From assembly GCA_944389115.1 (NCBI GenBank), contig CALXLE010000100.1, positions 1-42,471 of the forward strand: a stretch of DNA of 42,471 nt, written 5' to 3'. The notes under the pieces are model-generated. The model saw only the letters and a list, made by a program, of their open reading frames with translations, was not told the DNA's origin and did not search any database. The position numbers and the translations under genes are program-made. Positions 31,417 through 40,690 of this stretch are shown here, piece by piece (the first letter of the stretch is position 1; every line of letters starts with the position of its first letter). This DNA comes from an uncultured Spirochaetaceae bacterium (GTDB lineage Bacteria > Spirochaetota > Spirochaetia > Sphaerochaetales > Sphaerochaetaceae).

Positions 31417-32669
31417 CACACAATCCTCTTCCCCGCAACGTATTTCGCAAACGGTCTTCTATCAGGGGCACGATACGCATAGAACTCAAGCTTCTCTGGG
31501 AGCGAGAGCTCAGGCGAGAGAACTGTCATCTCGCTGGATGCATCATCGAGAACAAGGATATCAGCAGCATAGCCCTCCTCAAACGATCCAGCATTCCCGA
31601 AGAAAGAGCCTCCGCCCTTCGATGCGAGATAGAATGCCTCGGAGAATCTCAGTGGAGCAAGTGAGTCATCTACAAGCCGCCATCGGAGCTTTGAGGAAGC
31701 TATAGCATCGGTAATCATCCTGAGCATAGAAAGAGATGATCCGCCCGCTGTATCGGTAGCAAGTCCGATGTTCATTCCTCTCTCAAGAAAGCGGCGGACA
31801 GGCGCTATCCCAGATGATAGATTCATATTCGATGACGGAGAATGCGCTATATAAGACCCGTGAGACTGGAGGATATCCATCTCCTCCTCAGTTATCCACA
31901 CACAGTGGGCCATGATGCTCTTTGTATCAAGAAGCCCGAAGCGCTCATATGCCTCCGCATAGCTCTTGCTATCCGGCATAAGCTCCTTCACCCATTCAAT
32001 CTCGCCGGGGTTCTCATCGAGATGGGTCTGAACAGGAAGATCATGCTCTTTCGAAATCGAACCGAGCGCACACAGAAGCCCATCTGAGCATGAGGGAATG
32101 AAGCGAGGCGTGACAATCGGCTTCACATTCCTGTATTCCGAGACTTTATCAAGGAATTCAAGCTCATCTTCGATGGCATCCGCAGTGGTCTCTCTGAGAC
32201 TGTCAGGCGAATTGCGGTCCATCGACACCTTTCCAACATACCCATGAAGTCCAGCCTCCTCCAGAAGCGACATAAGCAGTAAAGTTGAATCTTTATGTAT
32301 GGTACCGAATACGGAAGCTCTTACTGTAAAACTATACTTCAGGTCATCGACGAAAGCTTTATATGCCTTGGCTGCAAAGTCGATATCAGAAAACCTTGCC
32401 TCTAAAGGAAATGTATGCTTATCGAGCCAGACAAGGAGCTCATCATCCATAAAAAGCCCTGCGAACATATACTGCGGAGCATGGAGGTGGAGGTCATAGA
32501 GTCCAGGGATTATGAGGCGGGATCCGAAATCCTCCGTCATGACTCCGGCAAAAGGCTCTGCAGAGACAGCGGCTATCCTGTCGTCCTTGATGAGAAGGTA
32601 TCCATTCTCAAGCACTCTGAAGCATCCAGGCTCCTCTGTCCATATAAGATTTCCCTTAAGCGCATACAT
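31416..32669 (-). CDS. Guanine deaminase-like amidohydrolase
   Basis: Metal-dependent hydrolase of 417 aa. Motifs fit guanine deaminase (GuaD), which converts guanine to xanthine: PGLYDLHLHAPQ (HxH metal site with the Gln after Pro), TPRFIPSCSDGLL, QTHLDENPGEIEWV (third His and Glu), AHCVWIT and GLATDTAGG (catalytic Asp). Related chlorohydrolases or other nucleobase deaminases cannot be fully excluded. It is the first gene of an operon with hydE, coupled by a TGATG overlap, and divergent from the TetR gene by 88 nt, which may control it. Confidence 0.85.
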   Translation of the reverse strand: MYALKGNLIWTEEPGCFRVLENGYLLIKDDRIAAVSAEPFAGVMTEDFGSRLIIPGLYDLHLHAPQYMFAGLFMDDELLVWLDKHTFPLEARFSDIDFAAKAYKAFVDDLKYSFTVRASVFGTIHKDSTLLLMSLLEEAGLHGYVGKVSMDRNSPDSLRETTADAIEDELEFLDKVSEYRNVKPIVTPRFIPSCSDGLLCALGSISKEHDLPVQTHLDENPGEIEWVKELMPDSKSYAEAYERFGLLDTKSIMAHCVWITEEEMDILQSHGSYIAHSPSSNMNLSSGIAPVRRFLERGMNIGLATDTAGGSSLSMLRMITDAIASSKLRWRLVDDSLAPLRFSEAFYLASKGGGSFFGNAGSFEEGYAADILVLDDASSEMTVLSPELSLPEKLEFYAYRAPDRRPFAKYVAGKRIV

Positions 32670-32757
32670 AGAAAACCCTCCTCCATGATTCTACCATATA
32701 CCTTTGATGCATACCACCGACATTGACAGAGGGAAATGGGTCGGCTAGCATTCACTT

Positions 32758-33315
32758 GTGACAAATGACAGACGTATCGCTGACACGAAGGAAAAGCTCA
32801 GGAAGGCACTCACAGAGCTGCTGCTTGCAGAACCGATGGATAACATCTCCATACGAATGATCGCAGAAAAGGCTGGAGTCAACCGGAGCACTTTCTATGC
32901 CCATTACACATGCCAGCGGGACCTTATCGACGAGATGGAGGAAGAGCTTCTTTCACACCTGCCTGTATTCTCATCATCATCACCGGACGATATCGCAAAG
33001 ACGTTCACTGCATTTATGAGCTATGTGAAGGAGAACAGGGATATCGTGAAGGTGCTTATGACTGATGGTGTGGACAACTCCTTCGGTGAAAGGCTCATCA
33101 AGGTCATAATGGACAGATACAATGAATTCACCCCATTCGATGATGAGGACCTTGCAAGGATGAGCTATGTATTCTGCATCAATGGCATCGTGGGCATTGT
33201 CCGTGACTGGATCAACAGCGGATGCAGCTGTCCTGTGGAGAAGATTGCAAGCTTCTCGATCGAGATGGCCTTCAGGGCTTCTGGAATAGGAATGGTCATC
33301 CGCAAGCGCCGCTAA
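32758..33315 (+). CDS. TetR-family transcription regulator
   Basis: 185 aa. N-terminal helix-turn-helix typical of TetR: ALTELLLAEPMDNISIRMIAEKAGVNRSTFYAHYTCQRDLIDEME (about residues 14-58). The helical C-terminal part resembles DhaS-like TetR proteins (KVLMTDGVDNSFGERLIKVIMDRY). It starts with GTG at 32758 with no strong ribosome-binding site; an ATG 7 nt later is out of frame. Divergent from the guanine deaminase gene with 88 nt between, so a shared operator is likely, but no clear palindrome was seen. The stop overlaps that of the RarA-fusion gene by 3 nt. Confidence 0.9.
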   Translation: MTNDRRIADTKEKLRKALTELLLAEPMDNISIRMIAEKAGVNRSTFYAHYTCQRDLIDEMEEELLSHLPVFSSSSPDDIAKTFTAFMSYVKENRDIVKVLMTDGVDNSFGERLIKVIMDRYNEFTPFDDEDLARMSYVFCINGIVGIVRDWINSGCSCPVEKIASFSIEMAFRASGIGMVIRKRR

Positions 33316-35510
33316 TGGACTTTGCCGTTCACGGCCATCCAGTCCTCAGCAGATGGATTATCCTTTGCCGCAGCAAATCCTGAGCGGATGATGGCAACTG
33401 TATTCGACCACTTCACCTCACGGTCCCCGAATGCATTTACGAATTCATCTTCCGCAATCCCCGAGATGTGATAGCTTCCCCTATAAAATCCCCGGAGCGC
33501 CTCAGGATAGAGATGCCTTACCTCTATATTCTCAGAGTACTCGAATACCGATTCAGGGAAGACTGCAAGCACAGCTTCCTCTAGCTCCTTCTTCCCCCAC
33601 GATACAAGCGGGTTATCAGCAGAATAGATCGTCTTTTCCGCCTCCTCGAGTTTTTCCCGGAGATTGTCAGGCGCGAAAGCAGAGAGACGCGATGAAAGCT
33701 GCGGTATGACCTCCAGAAGTGCGATCATGCCATCATCCGCCAGCCTGTCCTTCATCCTTTCCAGTATTCTCCTATCCTCGGAAAGCCTTGAGAGCACATT
33801 CCTTCCCGAAATAACGCGGAACATAAGTCCATCCTCAAGCTTATCAAAGACAGAGAACGCATCAGAGACGATTACAAGAGGCCTGAGAAGCTCCTCCAGG
33901 CTTGAGGAGAAATGAGCTATTATCTCTTTGTCGCTATCAGTACGGACCGATGCGGCGCTCAGCCCTTCCGGATTCCTCTTCATAAGCGGCCAGAGCAGAA
34001 GACCATGGGATGCATTGAGCACGAGGACATTATCGCTCCTGAGGATATCGAGGCCGGAATAGAGACGCTTCGTAAGTGAAAGAAGAGTCCCTGCGCGTCC
34101 AGACATAGCCCTCTCGGCCCATTTCTCCCTGGCCCTGTCGCCTGGTGAGAATGTGAGGTTCTCCTTATACACATCCTCTGTCACAGCCTCGAGCTGGGCC
34201 TCTCGCCGGAGCATCACATCATCGCGTATCCTGCTCTCATATCCCATATCGGAGGGCTTGTAGTAGATCTTCCCCTGAAGTCCCGTAGGCAGATACTGCT
34301 GTGCAACCCAGTGATCCTTATAGGAATGGGGATACATATAGCCCTCACCATGGCCGAATCCCTTGCTGTCGCGATTCGGATCGCGAAGATGGTTCGGAAC
34401 ATCCTCCGCCTTCTCCTTCTCGACATCGGAAAGGGCATCGAAAAACCCCAGGGCGGAGTTGCTCTTGGGACATGTCGATAGGTATATCGCTGCATGGGCA
34501 AGATGGAAGCGCCCTTCAGGAAGACCTATCCTGTCAAAAGCCTCTGCATCAGCGACTGCGACCTGGACAGCCATGGGATCAGCCATTCCAACATCCTCCG
34601 CGGCAAGGATTATCATTCTGCGGAAAATAAAACGAGGATCCTCCCCCGCGGCAACCATCCTTGCAAGCCAGTACAGCGCGGCATCAGGATCCGATCCCCT
34701 AAGCGACTTTATGAATGCCGAGATGACATCGAAGTGATAGTCACCCTCCTTGTCATAAAGCACAGCACGGCGCTGGATTGATTCTTCCGCTGTATCCTTA
34801 GATATATAGATCTTCGTCCCGTCAGGAGGCGGAAAAGAATCGGGTGTTGTCTCAACTGCGAGCTCTATCGCATTCAATAGAGACCTGGCATCACCCGCGG
34901 CAACGGAAACAAGATGCTCGAGCGCCCCCTCTTCGAACTCAACGGAAAAGCGTCCGTATCCCCGGTCCTTATCGGTGATGGCATCATGGGCGATACGCAT
35001 CAGGTCATCATCGGTAAGCTTCTTCAGCTGGAATATCCTGGAACGTGATACGAGGGCGGCATTCACCTCGAAGTAAGGGTTCTCCGTCGTAGCTCCGATA
35101 AGGATGAACGTCCCGTTCTCGACCCACGGGAGAAGCGCATCCTGCTGGCTCTTATTCCAGCGGTGGACCTCATCGACAAAGAGAATTGTCCTCATTCCGT
35201 AGAGGTCTCGCCTGTTTTTCGCATCCTCGATCTCGGACCTGAGCTCCTTCACACCTGAAAGCACGGCATTGAGTGTAGAGAAATGGCTCTGCGTAGTATT
35301 GGCTATGACCCTAGCAAGCGTCGTCTTGCCCGTCCCCGGAGGTCCATAGAATATAACAGAGGACAGCTGGTCGGCCTGTATCGCACGCCGGAGCAGTCGT
35401 CCTTTGCCAAGAATATGTTCCTGACCTACATACTCATCGAGCGTACGAGGTCTCATTCTGGATGCAAGAGGCTCCTCTGAATGGGATACAGAGGAAGAGA
35501 AGAGATCCAT
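33312..35510 (-). CDS. RarA (MgsA)-type AAA+ ATPase fused to a degenerate methyltransferase-like domain
   Basis: 732 aa. Residues 1 to about 430 are RarA, the replication-associated recombination ATPase that acts at stalled forks: [14 protein letters not shown], Walker A GPPGTGKT (56-63), Walker [14 protein letters not shown] (about 112-124), [12 protein letters not shown], and the MgsA C-terminal block ending [22 protein letters not shown]. Residues about 490-730 are an extra domain that looks like a Rossmann methyltransferase: [16 protein letters not shown] at motif I, and [17 protein letters not shown] at motif IV/V. The GxGxG loop is lost, so activity is doubtful. Similar RarA fusions are known in other phyla. 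It is coupled to the upstream lipoprotein gene by TGATG. Confidence 0.88.
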   Translation of the reverse strand: MDLFSSSVSHSEEPLASRMRPRTLDEYVGQEHILGKGRLLRRAIQADQLSSVIFYGPPGTGKTTLARVIANTTQSHFSTLNAVLSGVKELRSEIEDAKNRRDLYGMRTILFVDEVHRWNKSQQDALLPWVENGTFILIGATTENPYFEVNAALVSRSRIFQLKKLTDDDLMRIAHDAITDKDRGYGRFSVEFEEGALEHLVSVAAGDARSLLNAIELAVETTPDSFPPPDGTKIYISKDTAEESIQRRAVLYDKEGDYHFDVISAFIKSLRGSDPDAALYWLARMVAAGEDPRFIFRRMIILAAEDVGMADPMAVQVAVADAEAFDRIGLPEGRFHLAHAAIYLSTCPKSNSALGFFDALSDVEKEKAEDVPNHLRDPNRDSKGFGHGEGYMYPHSYKDHWVAQQYLPTGLQGKIYYKPSDMGYESRIRDDVMLRREAQLEAVTEDVYKENLTFSPGDRAREKWAERAMSGRAGTLLSLTKRLYSGLDILRSDNVLVLNASHGLLLWPLMKRNPEGLSAASVRTDSDKEIIAHFSSSLEELLRPLVIVSDAFSVFDKLEDGLMFRVISGRNVLSRLSEDRRILERMKDRLADDGMIALLEVIPQLSSRLSAFAPDNLREKLEEAEKTIYSADNPLVSWGKKELEEAVLAVFPESVFEYSENIEVRHLYPEALRGFYRGSYHISGIAEDEFVNAFGDREVKWSNTVAIIRSGFAAAKDNPSAEDWMAVNGKVH

Positions 35511-36199
35511 CAGCGCCCTCCCCAGAAGACATAGTAATAACCGGAAGACAAACCAGAAGGCATATTCTTCAGCGTCTTCTCAGCCTCACCCAGACGATTG
35601 AAAAGCTCATCTGCAAGTATTGCAGCAGCCAGCTCGATATCTATTCTTCCTGGCTCGGGGATGTATACAGGATGGCCAACGGAGGAGAGATTGAGATACG
35701 CGGCCCTCACAGCCATGAACTCCGAATAGGACTGAGAGAATGCCTCCATAAGATTGCCATCCTCGGATGAAAGTCCTTTTCTGTATATATCCAGGACATC
35801 GCTGTATACCATCTGGCGGATGCCTTCCGTGAAAGATGTATCATCATGGATATATATAGAAAGCCCCGATTCAGCGATAAGGGATGCGGCATCGCGTATG
35901 AGGTGCATCGGCTGCGGCAGCAGCGGGGATATGACCATGGAGAGCTTCTCCGCATAGTCCGAAGCTATCGTGCTGTAAAGCGGAACATACTCCGCATATG
36001 CAGAATAAGTCGCTGGAAGCGCCCCGATTATACTCTCCGCATCGACAGGACTAGACGTGTCGACTTCAGAGAACATATCGGAGGAAAGCGACATAAGGGC
36101 ATTCCTTATCTCGTCCTCCGTATACTGTACAGGCTCCGTGCTCCTGCATGAGACAGCAAGAAAGAGGAGCAACACGATAGCAAGACGCTTCCAGACCAC
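35510..36199 (-). CDS. Predicted lipoprotein, 229 aa, unknown function
   Basis: Signal sequence MVWKRLAIVLLLFLAVSC with a lipobox (LAVSC), so probably lipidated at Cys18 and held in a membrane facing the periplasm or the cell surface. The mature part is acidic and helical, with FTEGIRQMVYSDVLDIYRKGLSSEDGNLMEAF and an N-terminal ALMSLSSDMFSEVDTSSPVD; it distantly resembles DUF4197, but I would not assign it. It lies between desulfoferrodoxin (2 nt upstream) and the RarA fusion (TGATG overlap), so the three share a transcript. Why a lipoprotein is coupled to a DNA-repair ATPase is not clear. Confidence 0.8.
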   Translation of the reverse strand: MVWKRLAIVLLLFLAVSCRSTEPVQYTEDEIRNALMSLSSDMFSEVDTSSPVDAESIIGALPATYSAYAEYVPLYSTIASDYAEKLSMVISPLLPQPMHLIRDAASLIAESGLSIYIHDDTSFTEGIRQMVYSDVLDIYRKGLSSEDGNLMEAFSQSYSEFMAVRAAYLNLSSVGHPVYIPEPGRIDIELAAAILADELFNRLGEAEKTLKNMPSGLSSGYYYVFWGGR

Positions 36200-36201
36200 A
36201 A

Positions 36202-36573
36202 TCAGAGATCTGCCTTCCAGAGCCCATGGAGATTGCAGTACTCATATACCGCAACCGCATCATCAGAAGAGAACACAGCCTCTGGCTTATCACCAGGCAT
36301 GAGGTACTTCACCTCTACGCCGCCTTTTCTCTCGACAGCGATGAATCTTATGCTGTGCTCCTCAGTCATGGGGTGCTCTACAGATCCGACCTTCACGAAA
36401 AGCTTCCCGTCCTTTGCCTCGACAGCGGGAACGTGCTTTTCCTTTGCCCCGTCCGTTGTATTGGCCTTAAGCTCAGCCATCTCCTTACCGCAGCAGTGCG
36501 GAACGCATGTGCCTTTCTCCAGTACCATGACCATCTCGCCGCAGGCTGCACATCTGTAAACCGTAAATGCCAT
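36202..36573 (-). CDS. dfx: Desulfoferrodoxin (superoxide reductase)
   Basis: Reduces superoxide to peroxide without making oxygen, a defence used by anaerobes. 123 aa with both iron sites of the two-iron class. N-terminal desulforedoxin-like FeCys4 site: Cys8, Cys11, Cys27, Cys28. C-terminal catalytic site: EKHVP, HPMTEEHSIRFI and CNLHGLW, giving the four His and one Cys. The ATG at 36573 has GGAGG 5 nt upstream. A perfect TATAAT (36591-36596 on the minus strand) lies just ahead, but without a good -35. First gene of the operon with the lipoprotein and RarA fusion. Confidence 0.95.
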   Translation of the reverse strand: MAFTVYRCAACGEMVMVLEKGTCVPHCCGKEMAELKANTTDGAKEKHVPAVEAKDGKLFVKVGSVEHPMTEEHSIRFIAVERKGGVEVKYLMPGDKPEAVFSSDDAVAVYEYCNLHGLWKADL

Positions 36574-36760
36574 ATAAAGCCTCCAACGCGATTATATCCT
36601 AAAACGCAATGAAAAGGGAGACGACACTGCGGAAATCCTCAGAAAAGAGTGTCACTCTGCATGCAATACGCATAATAATGCACTTTTGTGCATCCTGCTT
36701 GCCAGAATAAGTCAAACAATGATATGGTAGACATAATCAATACACACAAGGGAGATTAAT

Positions 36761-37972
36761 ATGAAAAGAATTCTTTCAGTTCTTCTCGTACTCGTTACCC
36801 TGTCTGCAGCAGCTTTCGCAGCTGACTTCCACATCGGTGTCGTAACCGGTACTGTATCACAGTCCGAGGACGACCTCCGCGGAGCTGAGGCTCTCATCGC
36901 GGAATACGGTGCGGTAGCAGATGGCGGTATCATCCAGCACATGACATATCCTGACAACTTCATGGAGGAGCAGGAGACTACAATCTCCGTTATCCGCGGT
37001 CTCGCAGATGATCCTCTCATGAAGGCAGTCATCGTCAATCAGGCTGTTCCTGGAACTGCGGAGGCTTTCCGCCAGATCAAGGAAGTCAGACCTGACATCC
37101 TCTGCTTTGCAGGCGAGGCTCATGAGGAGCCATACCTCATCGCAGGAGCAGCAGACCTTGCAACATCCAACGACTTCGTAGCACGTGGATACCTGATGAT
37201 CAGGACAGCACACGAGCTCGGATGTGATACATTCGTGCACATCTCCTTCCCGCGCCATCTCTCCATGGAGAAGATGCAGAGAAGAGTCGCTATCATGAGA
37301 GAGACATGCAACCAGCTCGGCATGACATTCGTCATGGAGACAGCTCCGGACCCGACATCCGACGTTGGTATCGCAGGTGCTCAGCAGTACATTCTTGAGC
37401 AGACTCCGAACTGGATTGAGAGATATGGCAAGAACACAGCTTTCTTCTGTACGAACGATGCACATACAGAGCCTCTCCTCAGACAGCTCATCGAGTATGG
37501 CGGATACTTTGTAGAGGCTGACCTTCCTTCACCGCTCATGGGATATCCTGGAGCTCTCGGAATCGACCTCTCCGCAGAAGCTGGCGACTTCCCTGCAATC
37601 CTTGCAAAGGTTGAGGCTGCTATCGTAGAGAAGGGCGGCGCAGGACGTTTCGGAACATGGGCATACAGCTACGGATATACAACAACAGCTGGTCTTGGCT
37701 CACTCGCAATCGAGGCTGTTCAGGCTCAGATGGCTGGTGAGGAGTATGACCTCCACTCCATCAGGAACGTCAGCAAGAACTTCACGAAGTACACTCCTGG
37801 CGCACAGTGGAGCGGCTCATACTACACGAACGCCACGACAATGGAGACCTACCCCAACTTCATCCTTGTATACCAGGATACCTATATCATGGGCGATCCG
37901 GGATTCTACATGGGCAACGCTGATGTTGAGGTTCCTGAGTGGTGCTTCACAATGACTGGCGAAGGTGTATGA
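36761..37972 (+). CDS. DUF3798 solute-binding protein of an ABC importer
   Basis: 403 aa exported protein. Signal peptide MKRILSVLLVLVTLSAAAFA, then a periplasmic-binding-protein fold of the DUF3798 family: FHIGVVTGTVSQSEDDLRGAEALIAEYG, KAVIVNQAVPGTAEAFRQIKEVRPDI, AAFFCTNDAHTEPLLRQLIEYGG-like segments, and FGTWAYSYGYTTTAGLGSLAIEAV. It is the first gene of a five-gene transporter operon, so it captures the substrate outside the inner membrane. The ligand is unknown; the ATPase and permeases are of the sugar/nucleoside (BmpDEF/CUT2) type. The codons are strongly biased, suggesting high expression. GGGAG precedes the ATG. A terminator-like hairpin follows. Confidence 0.9.
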   Translation: MKRILSVLLVLVTLSAAAFAADFHIGVVTGTVSQSEDDLRGAEALIAEYGAVADGGIIQHMTYPDNFMEEQETTISVIRGLADDPLMKAVIVNQAVPGTAEAFRQIKEVRPDILCFAGEAHEEPYLIAGAADLATSNDFVARGYLMIRTAHELGCDTFVHISFPRHLSMEKMQRRVAIMRETCNQLGMTFVMETAPDPTSDVGIAGAQQYILEQTPNWIERYGKNTAFFCTNDAHTEPLLRQLIEYGGYFVEADLPSPLMGYPGALGIDLSAEAGDFPAILAKVEAAIVEKGGAGRFGTWAYSYGYTTTAGLGSLAIEAVQAQMAGEEYDLHSIRNVSKNFTKYTPGAQWSGSYYTNATTMETYPNFILVYQDTYIMGDPGFYMGNADVEVPEWCFTMTGEGV

Positions 37973-37994
37973 TCTGAAAACCCTAATACGCTAT

Positions 37995-38023
37995 AAGGGG
38001 AGGGTCTCCCTCCCCTTTCTTTT
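37995..38023 (+). terminator. Intergenic terminator or attenuator inside the DUF3798 operon
   Basis: Perfect 10-bp stem AAGGGGAGGG / CCCTCCCCTT, loop TCT, followed by TCTTTT, 22 nt behind the binding-protein stop and 20 nt before the ATPase start. It probably lets only part of the transcripts continue, or stabilises the 3' end of the binding-protein mRNA. Confidence 0.85.
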
Positions 38024-38042
38024 GAGAATTTGAGGGGAGACA

Positions 38043-39650
38043 ATGAGTGAAATGACAAATACCTTGCTTGAAATGAAGAATGTAAGCAAGGAGTACAATG
38101 GAAACCCCGTACTGAAGGACGTGAACTTCACGCTGAAACAGGGAGAGGTGCTGGGACTGGTCGGTGAGAACGGCGCAGGCAAGAGCACTCTGATGAACAT
38201 TCTCTTCGGCATGGAAGTCATACAGCAGACGGGCGGCTATGGTGGAAAGGTCCTCATAGACGGAAAGGAAGTGAAGTTCGCATCCCCGCTGGATGCGCTG
38301 AAAGCCGGTATCGGCATGGTACACCAGGAGTTCTCGCTGCTTCCTGGTTTCACAGCAGCGGAGAATATACTCCTGAATCGCGAACCCCAGAATAAAAGCG
38401 TCCTGTCGCTTGTTTTCGGAGACAGGGCCAATACAATAGATAGGAAAAAGCTCCAGAAAGAGGCAATTGACGCAATCACGAAGCTCGGAGTCGAGCTCGA
38501 TCCTGATATGATTGTCGCTGAAATGCCTGTAGGGCACAAGCAGTTCACGGAAATCTCAAGAGAGATATCCAAGAGCGCGATAAGGCTTCTTGTACTTGAT
38601 GAGCCTACAGCTGTTCTCACAGAGAAGGAAGCAGAGATGCTTCTCAAAGCCATAAGGAATCTTGCAAGCCAGGGAATATCAGTAATATTCATCACCCACC
38701 GTCTGCAGGAAATACTCGACGTCTGCAACAAGGTCATCGTAATGCGCGATGGACGCATCATAAAAGAGCTCGAGGCTGCAGATACATCGATTCCCGAGAT
38801 GGCGAAGCTTATGGTCGGGCGCGAGGTCAGCACGGATAAGCCAAAGCAGGACAATGATGAGAGGAAGATCTCTGATAAGATAGTCCTCTCTGTGAAAAAT
38901 CTCTGGGTTGATATGCCTGGAGAGACTGTCAGGGATGTCAATCTTGAGGTCATGGATGGAGAGATCCTTGGCATAGGAGGACTTGCAGGACAGGGCAAGC
39001 TCGGCATTCCCAACGGAATCATGGGGCTCTTCCCTGCAGGAGGGAAGATCATGCTGAATGGCAGCGAGATTCCTCTCAATAATCCAAGAGCATGCCTTGA
39101 TTCATCGCTTGCATTCGTATCAGAGGACAGACGCGGCGTCGGACTCCTTCTAGATGAATCGCTGGAGTGGAATATCGCATTCCCCGCCATGCAGATACAG
39201 AACAAGTTCCTCAAGAACTATCTTGGAGGACTTATAAAGTGGAGAGATCAGGCAGCAATCAAGGAAGTGACCGAGAAGTACATCAGCCAGCTGCAGATCA
39301 GATGCACATCATCTCTCCAGAAAGCAAAGGAGCTTTCCGGAGGCAACCAGCAGAAGATCTGTCTTGCAAAGGCCTTCGCGCTTGAACCGAAGCTCCTTTT
39401 CGTCTCAGAGCCTACCCGTGGTATCGATATAGGAGCTAAGGCACTGGTTCTCCAGGCACTCAGGGAATACAACAGAAAGCATGGCGTAACTATTGTCATG
39501 ATCTCCTCTGAGCTTGAGGAGCTCAGGCAGATATGCGACAGGATCGCAATCATAACGGATGGAGCTGTATCCGGCATCCTTCCGGCAGAAAGACCGAGCG
39601 AGGATTTCGGTATCCTCATGGTCGGAAAGTCAAAGAAGGAGGCTATGTGA
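38043..39650 (+). CDS. ABC importer ATPase with two nucleotide-binding domains
   Basis: 535-aa cytoplasmic ATPase of the sugar/nucleoside (RbsA/MglA/BmpE-like) type. First domain: Walker A GENGAGKSTL (residues 41-50), signature MPVGHKQFTEI, Walker B LLVLDEPTAVLTEKE, switch ITHR. Second domain: degenerate Walker A GLAGQGKLG, intact signature LSGGNQQKI, and Walker B LLFVSEPTRGID with Ser in place of the usual Asp. One composite site (first Walker A/B with second signature) is canonical and the other degenerate, as expected in this class. AGGGGAG precedes the ATG at 38043. The stop overlaps the next ATG as TGATG. Confidence 0.94.
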   Translation: MSEMTNTLLEMKNVSKEYNGNPVLKDVNFTLKQGEVLGLVGENGAGKSTLMNILFGMEVIQQTGGYGGKVLIDGKEVKFASPLDALKAGIGMVHQEFSLLPGFTAAENILLNREPQNKSVLSLVFGDRANTIDRKKLQKEAIDAITKLGVELDPDMIVAEMPVGHKQFTEISREISKSAIRLLVLDEPTAVLTEKEAEMLLKAIRNLASQGISVIFITHRLQEILDVCNKVIVMRDGRIIKELEAADTSIPEMAKLMVGREVSTDKPKQDNDERKISDKIVLSVKNLWVDMPGETVRDVNLEVMDGEILGIGGLAGQGKLGIPNGIMGLFPAGGKIMLNGSEIPLNNPRACLDSSLAFVSEDRRGVGLLLDESLEWNIAFPAMQIQNKFLKNYLGGLIKWRDQAAIKEVTEKYISQLQIRCTSSLQKAKELSGGNQQKICLAKAFALEPKLLFVSEPTRGIDIGAKALVLQALREYNRKHGVTIVMISSELEELRQICDRIAIITDGAVSGILPAERPSEDFGILMVGKSKKEAM

Positions 39651-40690
39651 TGGATAAAGCCATGGAACTTATCAGGTCATTCGGGCTTCCGCGTCTTATC
39701 ATCACGCTTTTTCTCCTTGCGCTCTTCATCATCGCTCCGTTCGCAGGCATCAACGTCGGTGCTTCGCTGACGGATGTGCTCGGGCGCTTCGGGCAGAATG
39801 CGATCATGGTGCTTGCCATGGTTCCGATGATCCACTCCGGATGCGGTCTCAACTTCGGTCTGCCACTCGGCATCATATCCGGGCTTCTTGGGGCGACTCT
39901 AGCAATCGAGACAGGAATACAGGGGCCGATCTCATTCTTCCTCGCGATTCTCTACTCCACTCCATTCGCGCTTATCTTCGGCTGGGGATACGGAAAGCTT
40001 CTGAACAGAGTCAAGGGAAGTGAAATGATGATTGCTACATATGTAGGCTTCTCATCAGTTGCCTTCATGTCGATAATGTGGCTTATCCTCCCCTACCACT
40101 CACCCACGATGGTCTGGGGCTATACTGGGCAGGGACTCAGGACAACAATCTCCACAGAGGGCTTCTACTACCACATCCTCCGCGATTCGCTCAATCTCAG
40201 GATAGGAAGCTTCTCGATATCATTCGGGGAGATCATATTCTTCGCTGTATTCGCATTCATCATTTGGGCCTTCCTGCACACAAAGACAGGAACCGCGATG
40301 ACTGCTGTCGGATCGAATCCGGTATTCGCTAGGGCCTCCGGCATAAATATCGACAAGCAGAGAACGCTCTCTGTCATCATGTCGACATGGCTTGGTGCGC
40401 TCGGAATCCTCTGCTATCAGCAGGGATATGGCTTCGTGCAGCTCTATCAGGGACCGATGTACATGGCAATGCCAGCTGTCTCTGCAATCCTCATCGGAGG
40501 CGCATCGGTCAACAAGGCGAACATCACGAACGTCATCATCGGAACGATACTTTATCAGGGAATCGTATCCATGACGCCTTCCGTCATGAACTCCCTGATC
40601 CATACTGATATGTCAGAAGTCCTCAGGATCATTGTCTCCAACGGCATGATTCTCTATGCTCTGACAAGAAAGTCGGGGGCTTCAAGATGA
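39650..40690 (+). CDS. ABC importer permease, first subunit
   Basis: 346-aa inner-membrane permease of the branched-chain/ribose (BPD_transp_2) family. About eight to nine hydrophobic segments, starting LPRLIITLFLLALFIIAPF. Conserved points are the Gly-rich HSGCGLNFGLPLGIISGLLGA and the EAA-like segment TAVGSNPVFARASGINIDKQRTLSVIMSTWLGALG that contacts the ATPase. It starts at the ATG at 39650 (TGATG overlap with the ATPase gene); the longer frame upstream is out-of-frame ATPase sequence. Its stop overlaps the second permease by 4 nt. Homologous to the second permease, so the pore is a heterodimer. Confidence 0.92.
   Translation: MDKAMELIRSFGLPRLIITLFLLALFIIAPFAGINVGASLTDVLGRFGQNAIMVLAMVPMIHSGCGLNFGLPLGIISGLLGATLAIETGIQGPISFFLAILYSTPFALIFGWGYGKLLNRVKGSEMMIATYVGFSSVAFMSIMWLILPYHSPTMVWGYTGQGLRTTISTEGFYYHILRDSLNLRIGSFSISFGEIIFFAVFAFIIWAFLHTKTGTAMTAVGSNPVFARASGINIDKQRTLSVIMSTWLGALGILCYQQGYGFVQLYQGPMYMAMPAVSAILIGGASVNKANITNVIIGTILYQGIVSMTPSVMNSLIHTDMSEVLRIIVSNGMILYALTRKSGASR

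Noticed and set aside
36699..36737. Promoter for the DUF3798 gene
   Set aside because: TTGCCA with TATGGT at 18 nt, or CATAAT alone, are possible, but neither is convincing enough to annotate.
38237..39214. 325-aa frame opposite the transporter ATPase
   Set aside because: Antisense shadow: Ser/Ile-rich translation without motifs, inside a gene with all ABC motifs.
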